Positions 7,911-16,101 of a stretch of 64,000 nt of DNA are shown here, piece by piece. Within the stretch, counting starts at the first letter, position 1. Each line of letters opens with the position of its first letter. Both the position numbers and the translations under genes were made by a program. Under the pieces are notes generated by a model, which had not been told where the DNA came from, did no database searches, and saw only the letters and a program-made list of their open reading frames with translations. Source of the stretch: Stenotrophomonas maltophilia (GTDB taxonomy: Bacteria > Pseudomonadota > Gammaproteobacteria > Xanthomonadales > Xanthomonadaceae); assembly GCF_023518235.1 (NCBI RefSeq), contig NZ_CP090423.1, forward strand, positions 1,984,001 to 2,048,000, given 5' to 3'.

Positions 7911-8909
7911 ATGTCTCTCCCCCTGTTCCGTCTTGCACTGCTGCCCACGCTGCTGGCCAGCGCCTGTGCCTTCGCCACCTGCCCTCCACCACCGCCCGGC
8001 CAGCCCGACATCCGCGCCCTGGGCTACTACACCGACAAGGCCGGCTCGGTGATCGACCCGGCGCTTCAACAGCAGAATCATGACGCCACCGCGTCGCTGG
8101 ACCGCTATGCCGCCGACGTGGCGCGCATGAGTGACGACTACCTGCGCGATGGTGATCGCGCCGCTGCGCAGTGCACGCTGGCCTGGCTCGGCGCTTGGGC
8201 GAAGGACGGCGCGATGTTCGGTCAGATGATCCGGGTCAACAACGACCAGTCGTTCTACATGCGGCAGTGGATGCTCGATGCGGTGGCCATGGCCTACCTG
8301 AAAGTGCATGACCAGGCCGACCCGCAGCAGCGCGCGCGCATCGATCCGTGGCTGCAGCAGCTGGCACGCGCCAATCTGACCTACTGGGACAACCCGAAAC
8401 GGCGCCGCAACAACCACTACTACTGGGGCGGTCTGGGCGTGCTGGCCACCGGCCTGGCCACCGATGACCCGGCCCTGTGGCAGGCCGGTCATGCCGCCTT
8501 CCAGAAGGGCGTCGATGACATCCAGGACGATGGCAGCCTGCCGCTGGAAATGGCGCGCGGGCAGCGTACCCTGCACTATCACGACTACGCGCTGGCGCCG
8601 CTGGTGATGATGGCCGAGCTGGCGCGGCTGCGCGGCCAGGACTGGTACGCCAGCCGCGACCACGCCATCGATCGCCTGGCGCGACGCGTCATCGAGGGCA
8701 GCAAGGACCCGGCGTGGTTCAACCAGCAGACCGGCGTGGCACAGCTGCCGCTGCAGGCCAGCGGCTGGGTCGAGTTCTATCGACTGCGCTCGCCCGATGG
8801 CGGCCTGTTCGAAGCCGCACACGCACGTGGGCCATTCCACTCGCCGCGATTGGGCGGCGACCTGACCCTGATGGCCACGCACGGCATCGTGCGCGCGCCC
8901 CTACGCTAG
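7911..8909 (+). CDS. PL5 family polysaccharide lyase (alginate/polyuronate lyase)
   Basis: This 332-residue secreted protein has a signal peptide (MSLPLFRLALLPTLLASACA). It is an all-helical alginate-lyase fold of family PL5. Putative catalytic and binding residues are K43, N168/H169 in RRNNHYYWGG, W172, H222/Y223 in TLHYHDYA and R313 in HSPRLGG. From memory, the S. maltophilia lyase Smlt1473 uses K42, H168, W171, H221, Y222 and R312. Every one matches with an offset of one, so I infer an ortholog. That enzyme cleaves polyuronates such as poly-glucuronate, hyaluronate and mannuronate in a pH-dependent way. No alginate biosynthesis genes are nearby, so a scavenging or matrix-modifying role is more likely than one in polymer export. 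Confidence 0.9.
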   Translation: MSLPLFRLALLPTLLASACAFATCPPPPPGQPDIRALGYYTDKAGSVIDPALQQQNHDATASLDRYAADVARMSDDYLRDGDRAAAQCTLAWLGAWAKDGAMFGQMIRVNNDQSFYMRQWMLDAVAMAYLKVHDQADPQQRARIDPWLQQLARANLTYWDNPKRRRNNHYYWGGLGVLATGLATDDPALWQAGHAAFQKGVDDIQDDGSLPLEMARGQRTLHYHDYALAPLVMMAELARLRGQDWYASRDHAIDRLARRVIEGSKDPAWFNQQTGVAQLPLQASGWVEFYRLRSPDGGLFEAAHARGPFHSPRLGGDLTLMATHGIVRAPLR

Positions 8910-8918
8910 TCGCGCACC

Positions 8919-10142
8919 TCAGCGGGCCGCCGGTTGCAGCAGGCGCTGGAATTCCGCGGCGGTGCAGCCCTGCGCCGCGCAGCCCGGCACCCGCAACGCA
9001 ACACGGCCCGGCGGCTGCGCCTCGGTCAGCGGCTGTGCGTCACGCAGCTGTACGGTGGTCGGGTAGACGTAGGCCAGGCGGATCCGCTCCCTGCCGCTGC
9101 GGCGGTCACGCCAGCGCTCGAACTGCAGCAGGCCACCGATCGGCGTCTTCTCGTACTGATCTGGCAGTGTGTAGTCGGTGATGCCCAGCGCCGCCAGCAC
9201 CGAGCCGATGTTGGAGTCATGACCGACCAGCAGGGCCACCTTCGGTGACGCCGGATCGTTCAACAGCGTGCCTACCTGCTCCAACAGTGGCGCGGCCACA
9301 TCACGCGCCAGCCCGGGTGTGCCGAACAGGATGTCCTGGTAGCGATTGCGGATCTGCGCCAACGCCTGCCATTGGCCCTCGGTGTTCAACCGGCCCCAGC
9401 CTTCGGCGGCGGCGTCGCGTGCCTCGTAGTGCTCCATCAGCAGCGCGTCGACCACGCCACTTGCCAGCGCCAGCGATCCGGTCGCGCGCGGCTCCTTGCC
9501 CGCTTCCGCAGTGAAGGTGGTATCGGTCAGGGTCAGATGGCAGTCGCTGCGGTCAGCACAGGCCGCCGACTGCGGGTAGCGTGTAACCGCCTCCACCACC
9601 GCCAGTGCCGGCGCCAGGTCCGCCTCGGTCAATGCCTGCCGCATCGATGACAGCGCGCGCTCGCGATAGGCCACATCATCGCGATGGATCACCGGATTGA
9701 ACAGCGGGTCCATCGTGCCCAGCGGCATGCGCTGCTCGATTGCCACGTGGCACCCCGGGAAGGCACCGGCAACGAAGAACTGTGCGGTGGCCTGGGTGCG
9801 TTGCAGGCTGTTGGCATGGGCGTGGAGATCGCCCGGTTGCGGGCATCCCGACAGCGGCAGCAACTGCGTCTGGCGCAGCCACTGGCCGACGTAGCGGCCC
9901 ATGTAGACCTCCAGCACGCCGCCCTTGGTGGTCAGCTCGCCCGCACCCACGTCCCAGCGCGGCCAGGTTTCAGGGGTCGCGTTGGCGAGCGCGCCGGAGG
10001 CCACCACCGGCGCGCGCAGGTTGTGGCGGCTGAGCAGGATCACCTGTTCAAGCTGCTCGTCGGCCGCAGGAGCGGCCATTGCGGTCGCAGCACTCGGGCC
10101 CAGCGCGAGCGCCAGCAGCAGGAGGCGGAGGGGGAGGATCAT
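8919..10142 (-). CDS. agp: Periplasmic glucose-1-phosphatase (histidine acid phosphatase)
   Basis: This 407-residue exported protein of the histidine acid phosphatase branch 2 has a signal peptide ending near AMAAPA. The catalytic RHNLRAP is at residues 39-45 (R39, H40) and the proton donor motif GHDSNIGSVL is near residue 308. Agreement with E. coli Agp extends across ELTTKGGVLEVYMGRYV, HANSLQRTQATAQFF and MGTMDPLFNPVI, which separates it from the phytase AppA. It hydrolyses glucose 1-phosphate and related sugar phosphates in the periplasm. The start ATG is preceded by GGAG six bases upstream. It is convergent with the PL5 lyase, only nine bases apart. Confidence 0.9.
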   Translation of the reverse strand: MILPLRLLLLALALGPSAATAMAAPAADEQLEQVILLSRHNLRAPVVASGALANATPETWPRWDVGAGELTTKGGVLEVYMGRYVGQWLRQTQLLPLSGCPQPGDLHAHANSLQRTQATAQFFVAGAFPGCHVAIEQRMPLGTMDPLFNPVIHRDDVAYRERALSSMRQALTEADLAPALAVVEAVTRYPQSAACADRSDCHLTLTDTTFTAEAGKEPRATGSLALASGVVDALLMEHYEARDAAAEGWGRLNTEGQWQALAQIRNRYQDILFGTPGLARDVAAPLLEQVGTLLNDPASPKVALLVGHDSNIGSVLAALGITDYTLPDQYEKTPIGGLLQFERWRDRRSGRERIRLAYVYPTTVQLRDAQPLTEAQPPGRVALRVPGCAAQGCTAAEFQRLLQPAAR

Positions 10143-10163
10143 GCAGCTCTCCAGAATCACGCG

Positions 10164-10202
10164 GGGGTCAGAGCCCTTTGCTTCGGAAAGGGATCCGACC
10201 CC
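10164..10202. repeat. Palindromic repeat, ggggtcag-aaaggg family, copy 1
   Basis: The inverted repeat ggggtcagagcccttt / aaagggatccgacccc around gcttcgg lies between agp and the ABC exporter gene. Two further copies occur at 36483-36521 and 40114-40154. Confidence 0.8.
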
Positions 10203-10209
10203 GAAGCGG

Positions 10210-12042
10210 TCATTGATCGGCGGCGACAAAACCACCGGTCTGCCGCGCCCACAACCGCGCATACAGCCCACCGGCCGCAATCAGCTCGGCGTGGCTGCCG
10301 GTCTCGACGATGCGGCCCTGGTCCATCACCACCAGCCGGTCCATGCGCGCGATGGTCGACAGCCGGTGCGCGATCGCGATCACCGTCTTGCCGCCCATCA
10401 GTTCGTCCAGACTGTCCTGGATCGCCGCTTCAACTTCCGAGTCCAGCGCCGAGGTCGCCTCGTCCAGCACGAGGATCGGGGCATCCTTCAGCAGCACGCG
10501 GGCAATGGCGATGCGCTGGCGCTGGCCACCGGAAAGCTTCACGCCGCGCTCGCCGACATGCGCGTCGTAGCCGCGACGGCCCTGCCCGTCCACCAGTGTG
10601 TCGATGAAGCTGGCCGCGCGCGCCTTGGCCACCGCCGCGTGCAGTTGTTCGTCGCTGGCATCCGGGCGGCCATACAGCAGGTTGTCGCGGATCGAGCGAT
10701 GCAGCAGCGAGGTGTCCTGGGTGACCACGCCGATCTGCTGGCGCAGGCTCTCCTGGGTGACATAGGCAATGTCCTGGCCGTCGATCAGGATGCGGCCGCT
10801 CTCCAGGTCGTACAGGCGCAACAGCACGTTGACCAGGGTCGACTTGCCGGCGCCGGAAGGGCCGACCAGGCCGATCTTTTCACCCGGCTTGACCACCAGG
10901 TCCAGACCGGCGATCACGCCGCCCTTCTTGCCGTAGTGGAAGTGGATGTCCTGGAAGTGCACGCCGCCGCGGGTCACCTGCAGCGGCACTGCATCGTCGC
11001 GGTCCTGCACGGTCAGCGGCTGGGCGATGGTAGTGATGCCATCCTGCACCGTACCGATGTCCTCGAAGATGCCGTTGATGGTCCACATGATCCAGCCGGA
11101 CATGTTGTGGATGCGGATCACCAGGCCGGTGGCCAGGGTGATCGCGCCGACCGTGATGTGGCCACCGTTCCACAGCCACAGCGCCAGCCCGCAGGTCCCG
11201 GCGACCAGGAAACCGTTGACGATGGCGATGGTCAGGTCCATGCCGGTGGTGATGCGGGTCTGCGCGCGGTGCTTGACCGCCAGTTCCTGGATCGACTCGG
11301 CCACGTAGGCCTGCTCACGTCCACCATGGGCGAACAGCTTCAACGTCGGGATGTTGGTGTAGCCATCGACGATGCGGCCCATGGCCTTGGAACGCGCCTC
11401 GGAGGCGATCCACGCCCGCTCCTTCGCGCGCGGCACGAAGTAGAACAGGATCACCGCATAGGCCAGCAGCCACAGGATCAGCGGCACCATCAGCCGCCAG
11501 TCGGCCTGCGCGAACAGGTACAGCGCGGTGCCGGTGTAGACCACGATGTACCAGAGCGAATCAACCATCTGCACCGCCGATTCGCGCAGCGAGGTACCGG
11601 TCTGCATCACCCGGTTGGCCACGCTGCCGGCGAAGTCGTTCTGGAAGAAGCTCAGGCTCTGCCGCACCACGTAGTTGTGCATCAGCCAGCGCGAGCGGTT
11701 GCTCAGGCCGGGCACGATGGCCTGGTTGACCAGCAGGTTGTGCAGGCCGACCAGGATCGGCCGCGCGATGACGGTGATGAACAGCATCCAGCCCAGTTCA
11801 TTGGCGTGGCGCTTGAAGAAGTCGGCACCCGGCCGTTCGGCGACCATGTCGACGATGCGGCCCAGGTAATCGAACATCGCCACTTCCACCAGCGCCAGCA
11901 GCAGGCCGGCGATCAGCGTGGCCAGCAGCACCGGCCACACCGGGCGCAGGTAGTGCAGGTAGAACGGAAACACCTTGCGCGGTGGCATGCGCCCGTCCAC
12001 GGGCGGGAACACCGGAATCAGGGATTCAAACCAACGGAACAT
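10210..12042 (-). CDS. ABC exporter, fused permease and ATPase (MsbA-like)
   Basis: This 610-residue half-transporter has an N-terminal six-helix type IV exporter domain (residues about 25-330, including LLATLIAGLLLALVEVAMFD). The C-terminal nucleotide-binding domain has Walker A GPSGAGKST near residue 393, the signature LSGGQRQRIAIARV, Walker B ILVLDEATSALD and the H-loop IAIAHRLSTI. It probably works as a homodimer in the inner membrane, exporting a lipid, drug or peptide. The sequence does not identify the substrate. A palindromic repeat separates it from agp downstream, so the two are probably separate transcripts. Confidence 0.93.
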   Translation of the reverse strand: MFRWFESLIPVFPPVDGRMPPRKVFPFYLHYLRPVWPVLLATLIAGLLLALVEVAMFDYLGRIVDMVAERPGADFFKRHANELGWMLFITVIARPILVGLHNLLVNQAIVPGLSNRSRWLMHNYVVRQSLSFFQNDFAGSVANRVMQTGTSLRESAVQMVDSLWYIVVYTGTALYLFAQADWRLMVPLILWLLAYAVILFYFVPRAKERAWIASEARSKAMGRIVDGYTNIPTLKLFAHGGREQAYVAESIQELAVKHRAQTRITTGMDLTIAIVNGFLVAGTCGLALWLWNGGHITVGAITLATGLVIRIHNMSGWIMWTINGIFEDIGTVQDGITTIAQPLTVQDRDDAVPLQVTRGGVHFQDIHFHYGKKGGVIAGLDLVVKPGEKIGLVGPSGAGKSTLVNVLLRLYDLESGRILIDGQDIAYVTQESLRQQIGVVTQDTSLLHRSIRDNLLYGRPDASDEQLHAAVAKARAASFIDTLVDGQGRRGYDAHVGERGVKLSGGQRQRIAIARVLLKDAPILVLDEATSALDSEVEAAIQDSLDELMGGKTVIAIAHRLSTIARMDRLVVMDQGRIVETGSHAELIAAGGLYARLWARQTGGFVAADQ

Positions 12043-12119
12043 CGCATTCCCTCGCCATCAATAGCCGGCGAAGTATCCCACGCCGGATGTGTACGCCGGC
12101 CGACGATACCCGGCTTCCG

Positions 12120-12145
12120 GTAGCGCCGGGCCACGCCCGGCGGCG
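12120..12145 (+). repeat. SMAG palindrome
   Basis: GTAG is followed by cgccgggccacgcccggcg between the ABC exporter and the serine hydrolase genes. Confidence 0.8.
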
Positions 12146-13705
12146 TCATTTCACCGGGGTGAACAGCAGGTCCTGGAAATCGAAGCTGAAATCGGTCAGG
12201 TCGGAAATCGGCTGCATGCGCACCTCGCGCACCTTGCCGTCCGGGTCCAGGCTGAAGTTCACGAACGCATCGGCGTTGAGCGAGCGGTCATCCCAGCGCA
12301 CGATGAAGGTGTCGTGCTGCCAGTGCTCCAGGCGCCCACTCAGCTGCGCGGTCCTGGCAAAGCGCAGACGCAGGCCCTTGCCGTCGCCGTTGACCTGCAT
12401 GTCGCCGTACCAGCGGTCACGGAAGGTCCCGGTATAGCCTGCCAGCGCCAGCGATGGCCGGCTGCCCTTGTCGCGTGCGCTCTGATGCTTGGCCCACGCC
12501 TCGTCAGCCTTGTCCTGGCCCTTGGCCACCGCCTTGGCATAGGCATCCACCCAGTCATGCGTTTCACCGCCCAGGTAGGCATCGAGCACGCTCAGGGTGA
12601 TCGCGTTGAACGCCGCGCCCACCTCCTGGTTGGTCAGCACCACCACGCCCAGCTTCTCGCCCGGCACCAGGGTCAGCCGCGAGACCATGCCCGGCCAACC
12701 GCCGGTGTGCCAGACCAGCTTCTGCCCGCGATAGTCGCTCAGGCTCCAGCCTTCGCCGTAGCCTGCGAAATTGGCCCGTGCCGGCGCCAGTTCCGGCACG
12801 CTCGGCGCCGGGATCGACTGCGGCGTGATCATCCGCCACATCTGCTGCTGGCTCTTCTCGGAGAACAGCGGTGTGCCATCGGCCAGCTTGCCTTCGGCCA
12901 GCTGCACCTGCATCCAGCGCGCCATGTCGTGTGCGCTGGAATAGATGCCACCGGCACCGGCATTGTTCGACCAGGTCAGCGGCGCGACGGTGCGCAGGTC
13001 CTTGAAATCGTACTTGGCGTGGCCGACGGCAGCCTTGTCGCCTGGCTTGAGGTGGTCGGCGTTGTAGCGCGTCCCGGCCATGCCCACCTTGTCGAAGATG
13101 CGGGTCTGCAGGAACTGCTGGTAGCTCATGCCGGAGACGTGCTCGATCACCTGCTGGGCGACCGCGTAAAGGATGTTGTCGTAGGCGTAGCTCTCGCGGA
13201 AACCGCCCTTCAGCGGCACCCTGCCCAGCCGCTCCACCACTTCGGCATTGCTGTAGGACGTGGTCGGCCAGAACAGCAGGTCGCCGGCGCCCAGGCTCAG
13301 TCCGCTGCGATGCGAGAGCAGGTCGCGGATGGTCATCTGCCCGGTCACGAACGGGTCGGACATGCGGAACGACGGCAGGTGATCGATCACCTTGTCGTCC
13401 ATCTTCAGCTTGCCGTCCTCGGCCAGCAGATTCAGCGAGGTGGCGGTGAACGCCTTGGTATTGGAGGCGATGGCGAACAGCGTGTCGGCCTGAACCGGCT
13501 CCTGCCTGCCCAGCTCGCGCACGCCCCAGCCACGTTCCAGCACCACCTGGCCATCCTTGACCACGGCCACGGCGATGCCGGGCACGTCGAACTGCGCGCG
13601 CACGCGCTCGACCGTCGCATCCAGATCCTGCAGCGGCGCCGGGGTCGACGCGCTCGCCATGGTCGTGCACGCCAGCAGCACGGCTCCTCCAATCCAGGTC
13701 TTCAT
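12146..13705 (-). CDS. Exported serine hydrolase of the beta-lactamase/DD-peptidase class C fold
   Basis: This 519-residue protein has a signal peptide (MKTWIGGAVLLACTTMASAS). The three penicillin-recognising motifs are SNTK (S81, K84), a tyrosine motif YDN near residue 175 and HTGG near residue 334 in place of KTG. A C-terminal lipocalin-like DUF3471 domain starts near LALAGYTGTFRD. This architecture belongs to esterase/peptidase relatives of AmpC, such as Pab87-like or EstB-like enzymes, rather than to clinical beta-lactamases. It probably acts in the periplasm on a peptide or ester. I chose the ATG of MKT because it gives a normal signal peptide; an in-frame codon 33 bases upstream would disturb it. 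Confidence 0.9.
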   Translation of the reverse strand: MKTWIGGAVLLACTTMASASTPAPLQDLDATVERVRAQFDVPGIAVAVVKDGQVVLERGWGVRELGRQEPVQADTLFAIASNTKAFTATSLNLLAEDGKLKMDDKVIDHLPSFRMSDPFVTGQMTIRDLLSHRSGLSLGAGDLLFWPTTSYSNAEVVERLGRVPLKGGFRESYAYDNILYAVAQQVIEHVSGMSYQQFLQTRIFDKVGMAGTRYNADHLKPGDKAAVGHAKYDFKDLRTVAPLTWSNNAGAGGIYSSAHDMARWMQVQLAEGKLADGTPLFSEKSQQQMWRMITPQSIPAPSVPELAPARANFAGYGEGWSLSDYRGQKLVWHTGGWPGMVSRLTLVPGEKLGVVVLTNQEVGAAFNAITLSVLDAYLGGETHDWVDAYAKAVAKGQDKADEAWAKHQSARDKGSRPSLALAGYTGTFRDRWYGDMQVNGDGKGLRLRFARTAQLSGRLEHWQHDTFIVRWDDRSLNADAFVNFSLDPDGKVREVRMQPISDLTDFSFDFQDLLFTPVK

Positions 13706-13815
13706 CCAGCACCATCTCCGAACAGGGGTCGCGGCCATGTGCAGGCCGTCACCGGGGTTTCGCGCGATGGTAACGGTCCCCGGCCGATCCTGCCCTGTGC
13801 CATAGGAGGGGTGTC

Positions 13816-14259
13816 ATGGGCGGGAACGGCCAACCGAGCAATGGATCCACCATCATTCCGTGCCTGCGTTACCGCGACGCGCTGGCCGCCATCGACTGGC
13901 TGCAACGCGCGTTCGGCTTTCATGCGCAGGCGGTGTATGCCGATGGCGATACCGTATTCCATGCGCAGCTGACCTTCGGCAACGGCATGATCATGCTCGG
14001 CTCGGCCGGCAACCAGAGCGCGTGGAGCGAACACACCGCCCTGCCCGACGAGGTCGGCGGCCGCCAGACCCAGAGTGCCTGCGTGATCGTCAGCGATGCC
14101 GATGCGCACTATGCGCGGGCCAAGGCGGCCGGAGCGCGCATCGTCATCGACATCGCCGACCAGGACTACGGCGGCCGCGGCTATGCCTGCGCCGACCCGG
14201 AAGGCTACCTGTGGTGGTTCGGCAGCTACGACCCGTGGCGCACGGACCACGGCCAGTGA
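13816..14259 (+). CDS. VOC family (glyoxalase-like) protein
   Basis: This 147-residue vicinal-oxygen-chelate protein of the PhnB-like type has IIPCLRYRDALAAIDWLQRA at the start, HAQLTFGNGMIMLGSA in the middle and GRGYACADPEGYLWWFGSY at the end. The DPEGYLWWFG segment is the hallmark of this family. Members bind metals or small molecules and include fosfomycin and bleomycin resistance proteins and epimerases; the substrate is unknown. The stop overlaps the GTG start of the DUF72 gene (GTGA), so the two are coupled. Confidence 0.88.
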   Translation: MGGNGQPSNGSTIIPCLRYRDALAAIDWLQRAFGFHAQAVYADGDTVFHAQLTFGNGMIMLGSAGNQSAWSEHTALPDEVGGRQTQSACVIVSDADAHYARAKAAGARIVIDIADQDYGGRGYACADPEGYLWWFGSYDPWRTDHGQ

Positions 14260-15074
14260 GCGCCGGCGCCATCCGCTGCGGCATCGGTGGCTGGGTGTTT
14301 CCACAATGGCGGGGCGGCGTGTTCTATCCCGCCGGCCTGCCCCAGCGTGAAGAACTGGCACATGCCAGCCGTGCACTGCGCTGCATCGAGATCAACGGCA
14401 CCTTCTATCGCACGCCCACGCCCGGCCAGTGCGCGCAATGGGCGGTACAGACGCCGGACGGCTTCCGCTTCGCGATGAAGGCGCCGCGTTACCTGGTGCA
14501 GCGCCGGGACCTGTCCAGTACGGTGGAGGCCGCGGCCCCCTTCCTGCAGGCCGCGCTCGCGCTCGGCGATCGGCTGGGCCCGCTGCTGTGGCAGTTCGAT
14601 CCACGCCATCCGGCCGATGCGGCCATGCTGGCGGCGCTGATGGCGCAGCTGCCCAAGCAGCTGGAGGGCGTGCCGCTGCAACACGCTCTGGAAGTCCGCA
14701 ACGCCGAGGCGCACGGCCCGGCACTGGTGGCCGCTGCACGCACGCATGGCGTGGCGCTGGTGATCGAGGACAGCGACGAGGCACCACTGCACGGCGATGT
14801 CAGCGCCGGCTTCGTCTACGCGCGGATCAAGCGCAGCCAGGCGCGCTTGAACGAGGGTCTGCCGGCGAGCGTGCAACAGCGCTGGAGCGAACGCGCCCGG
14901 CGCTGGTCGCGCGGTGAGCCGGTGGATGACCTGCCGTGCCTGGCCGGGCCTGCCACGAAAGCACCTCGCGAGGTCTACCTGCTGTGCATCGGCGCGGGCA
15001 AGGTACGCAATCCGGCGGCGGCGATGGCGCTGCAGCGGCGGGCCGCAGAAACCAGCCATCCGACCCGCGGATAG
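14256..15074 (+). CDS. DUF72 family protein (YecE-like)
   Basis: This 272-residue protein starts at a GTG overlapping the VOC stop. Hallmarks are CGIGGWVFPQWRGGVFYPAG, EINGTFYRTPTPGQCAQWA, FAMKAPRYLV and LLWQFDP, all typical of the YecE/DUF72 TIM-barrel family. The biochemical function of DUF72 proteins is not established; they resemble sugar-phosphate isomerase-like barrels. The late segment GFVYARIKRSQ matches the family YVRLHG-type strand. The C-terminal tail after the GAGKVRNP segment is probably disordered. Confidence 0.87.
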   Translation: MSAGAIRCGIGGWVFPQWRGGVFYPAGLPQREELAHASRALRCIEINGTFYRTPTPGQCAQWAVQTPDGFRFAMKAPRYLVQRRDLSSTVEAAAPFLQAALALGDRLGPLLWQFDPRHPADAAMLAALMAQLPKQLEGVPLQHALEVRNAEAHGPALVAAARTHGVALVIEDSDEAPLHGDVSAGFVYARIKRSQARLNEGLPASVQQRWSERARRWSRGEPVDDLPCLAGPATKAPREVYLLCIGAGKVRNPAAAMALQRRAAETSHPTRG

Positions 15075-15108
15075 CGCCGCGGACGACGGCTTGCCGCACA
15101 ATAGGCGG

Positions 15109-16056
15109 ATGAGCACACCCGACACCCGCAAAGCGCTGTGGCAGATCCACTTCTGTGTCCTGCTGTGGGGCGTCACCGCCATCCTCGGCAAGCTGATCAC
15201 CCTGCCCGCGCTGCCGCTGGTGTGGTGGCGCATGCTGCTGGTGACGGCGATGCTGGCCCTGCTGCCGCGGGTCTGGCGCGGGCTGCGCACCCTGCCTCTG
15301 CGCGTGGTGGCCGGCTACGTTGGCATCGGCGCGCTGGTCGCCCTGCACTGGCTGACCTTCTATGGCGCGGTGAAACTGGCCAATGCGTCCGTGGCCGCCA
15401 CCTGCATCGCACTGGCGCCGGTGTTCACCTCGATCATCGAACCGTGGGTGGCCAAGCGGCCGTTCCAGCTGCGTGAGCTGGCCTTCGGCCTGGCCGTGCT
15501 GCCCGGCGTCGCGCTGGTGGTCGGTGGCGTACCCGATGGCATGCGGCTGGGCGTGCTGGTCGGCGCGGTGTCAGCGTTGCTGGTGGCCGTGTTCGGCTCG
15601 CTCAACAAGCGCATGGTCAGCCATGCCGACCCACTCACCGTCACCGCGCTGGAACTGGGCGCCGGCACGCTTACGCTGACTCTGCTGGCACCGCTGATGC
15701 CGTACCTGCTGCCGGCACTGGCCAGCCCGTTGTGGGTGGTGCCGGACCTGCATGACGGCCTCCTGTTGCTGGTGCTGGCCGGCTTCTGCACGCTGCTGCC
15801 CTTCGCCCTGGCCCTGGTCGCACTGCGCCATCTCAGCGCCTACACGGTGCAGCTGGTGACCAACCTGGAACCGGTCTACGCCGTGCTGCTGGCGGTGGTG
15901 CTGCTGCGCGAGCAGCACGAGGTCACACCGTGGTTCTACCTGGGCGTGGCGATCATCGTCGGCGCGGTGTTCCTGCACCCACTGCTGAACCGCCGCAAGC
16001 CGGTACAGCATCCAGAGATCCTCGGCACGGCCGAGGCGCGCAACATCGCCGATTGA
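15109..16056 (+). CDS. DMT/EamA family transporter (RhaT-like)
   Basis: This 315-residue inner-membrane protein has about ten helices in two EamA repeats, for example LWGVTAILGKLITLPALP at the start and PVYAVLLAVVLLREQHEV near the end of repeat two. The WWRMLLVTAMLALLP and HWLTFYGAVKLANASVAATC segments are typical of this branch. It probably exports a metabolite; the substrate is unknown. The start is the ATG in ggcggatgag. The gene is about 35 bases downstream of the DUF72 gene on the same strand and may be co-transcribed. It ends next to a SMAG element. Confidence 0.9.
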   Translation: MSTPDTRKALWQIHFCVLLWGVTAILGKLITLPALPLVWWRMLLVTAMLALLPRVWRGLRTLPLRVVAGYVGIGALVALHWLTFYGAVKLANASVAATCIALAPVFTSIIEPWVAKRPFQLRELAFGLAVLPGVALVVGGVPDGMRLGVLVGAVSALLVAVFGSLNKRMVSHADPLTVTALELGAGTLTLTLLAPLMPYLLPALASPLWVVPDLHDGLLLLVLAGFCTLLPFALALVALRHLSAYTVQLVTNLEPVYAVLLAVVLLREQHEVTPWFYLGVAIIVGAVFLHPLLNRRKPVQHPEILGTAEARNIAD

Positions 16057-16058
16057 GT

Positions 16059-16086
16059 GCATCCACGCAGGGCGTGGATCTACCGG
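16059..16086 (-). repeat. SMAG palindrome (GTAGATCCACGC subtype, inverted)
   Basis: The hairpin atccacgc / gcgtggat is followed by ctacc. It lies between convergent genes and is a good candidate for a shared transcript end. Confidence 0.75.
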
Positions 16087-16101
16087 AGCCGAATCGACGG
16101 C

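Noticed and set aside
5883..8882. A 999-codon open frame on the minus strand
   Set aside because: It is antisense to the DUF885 and PL5 genes. The translation has no motif and is low-complexity.
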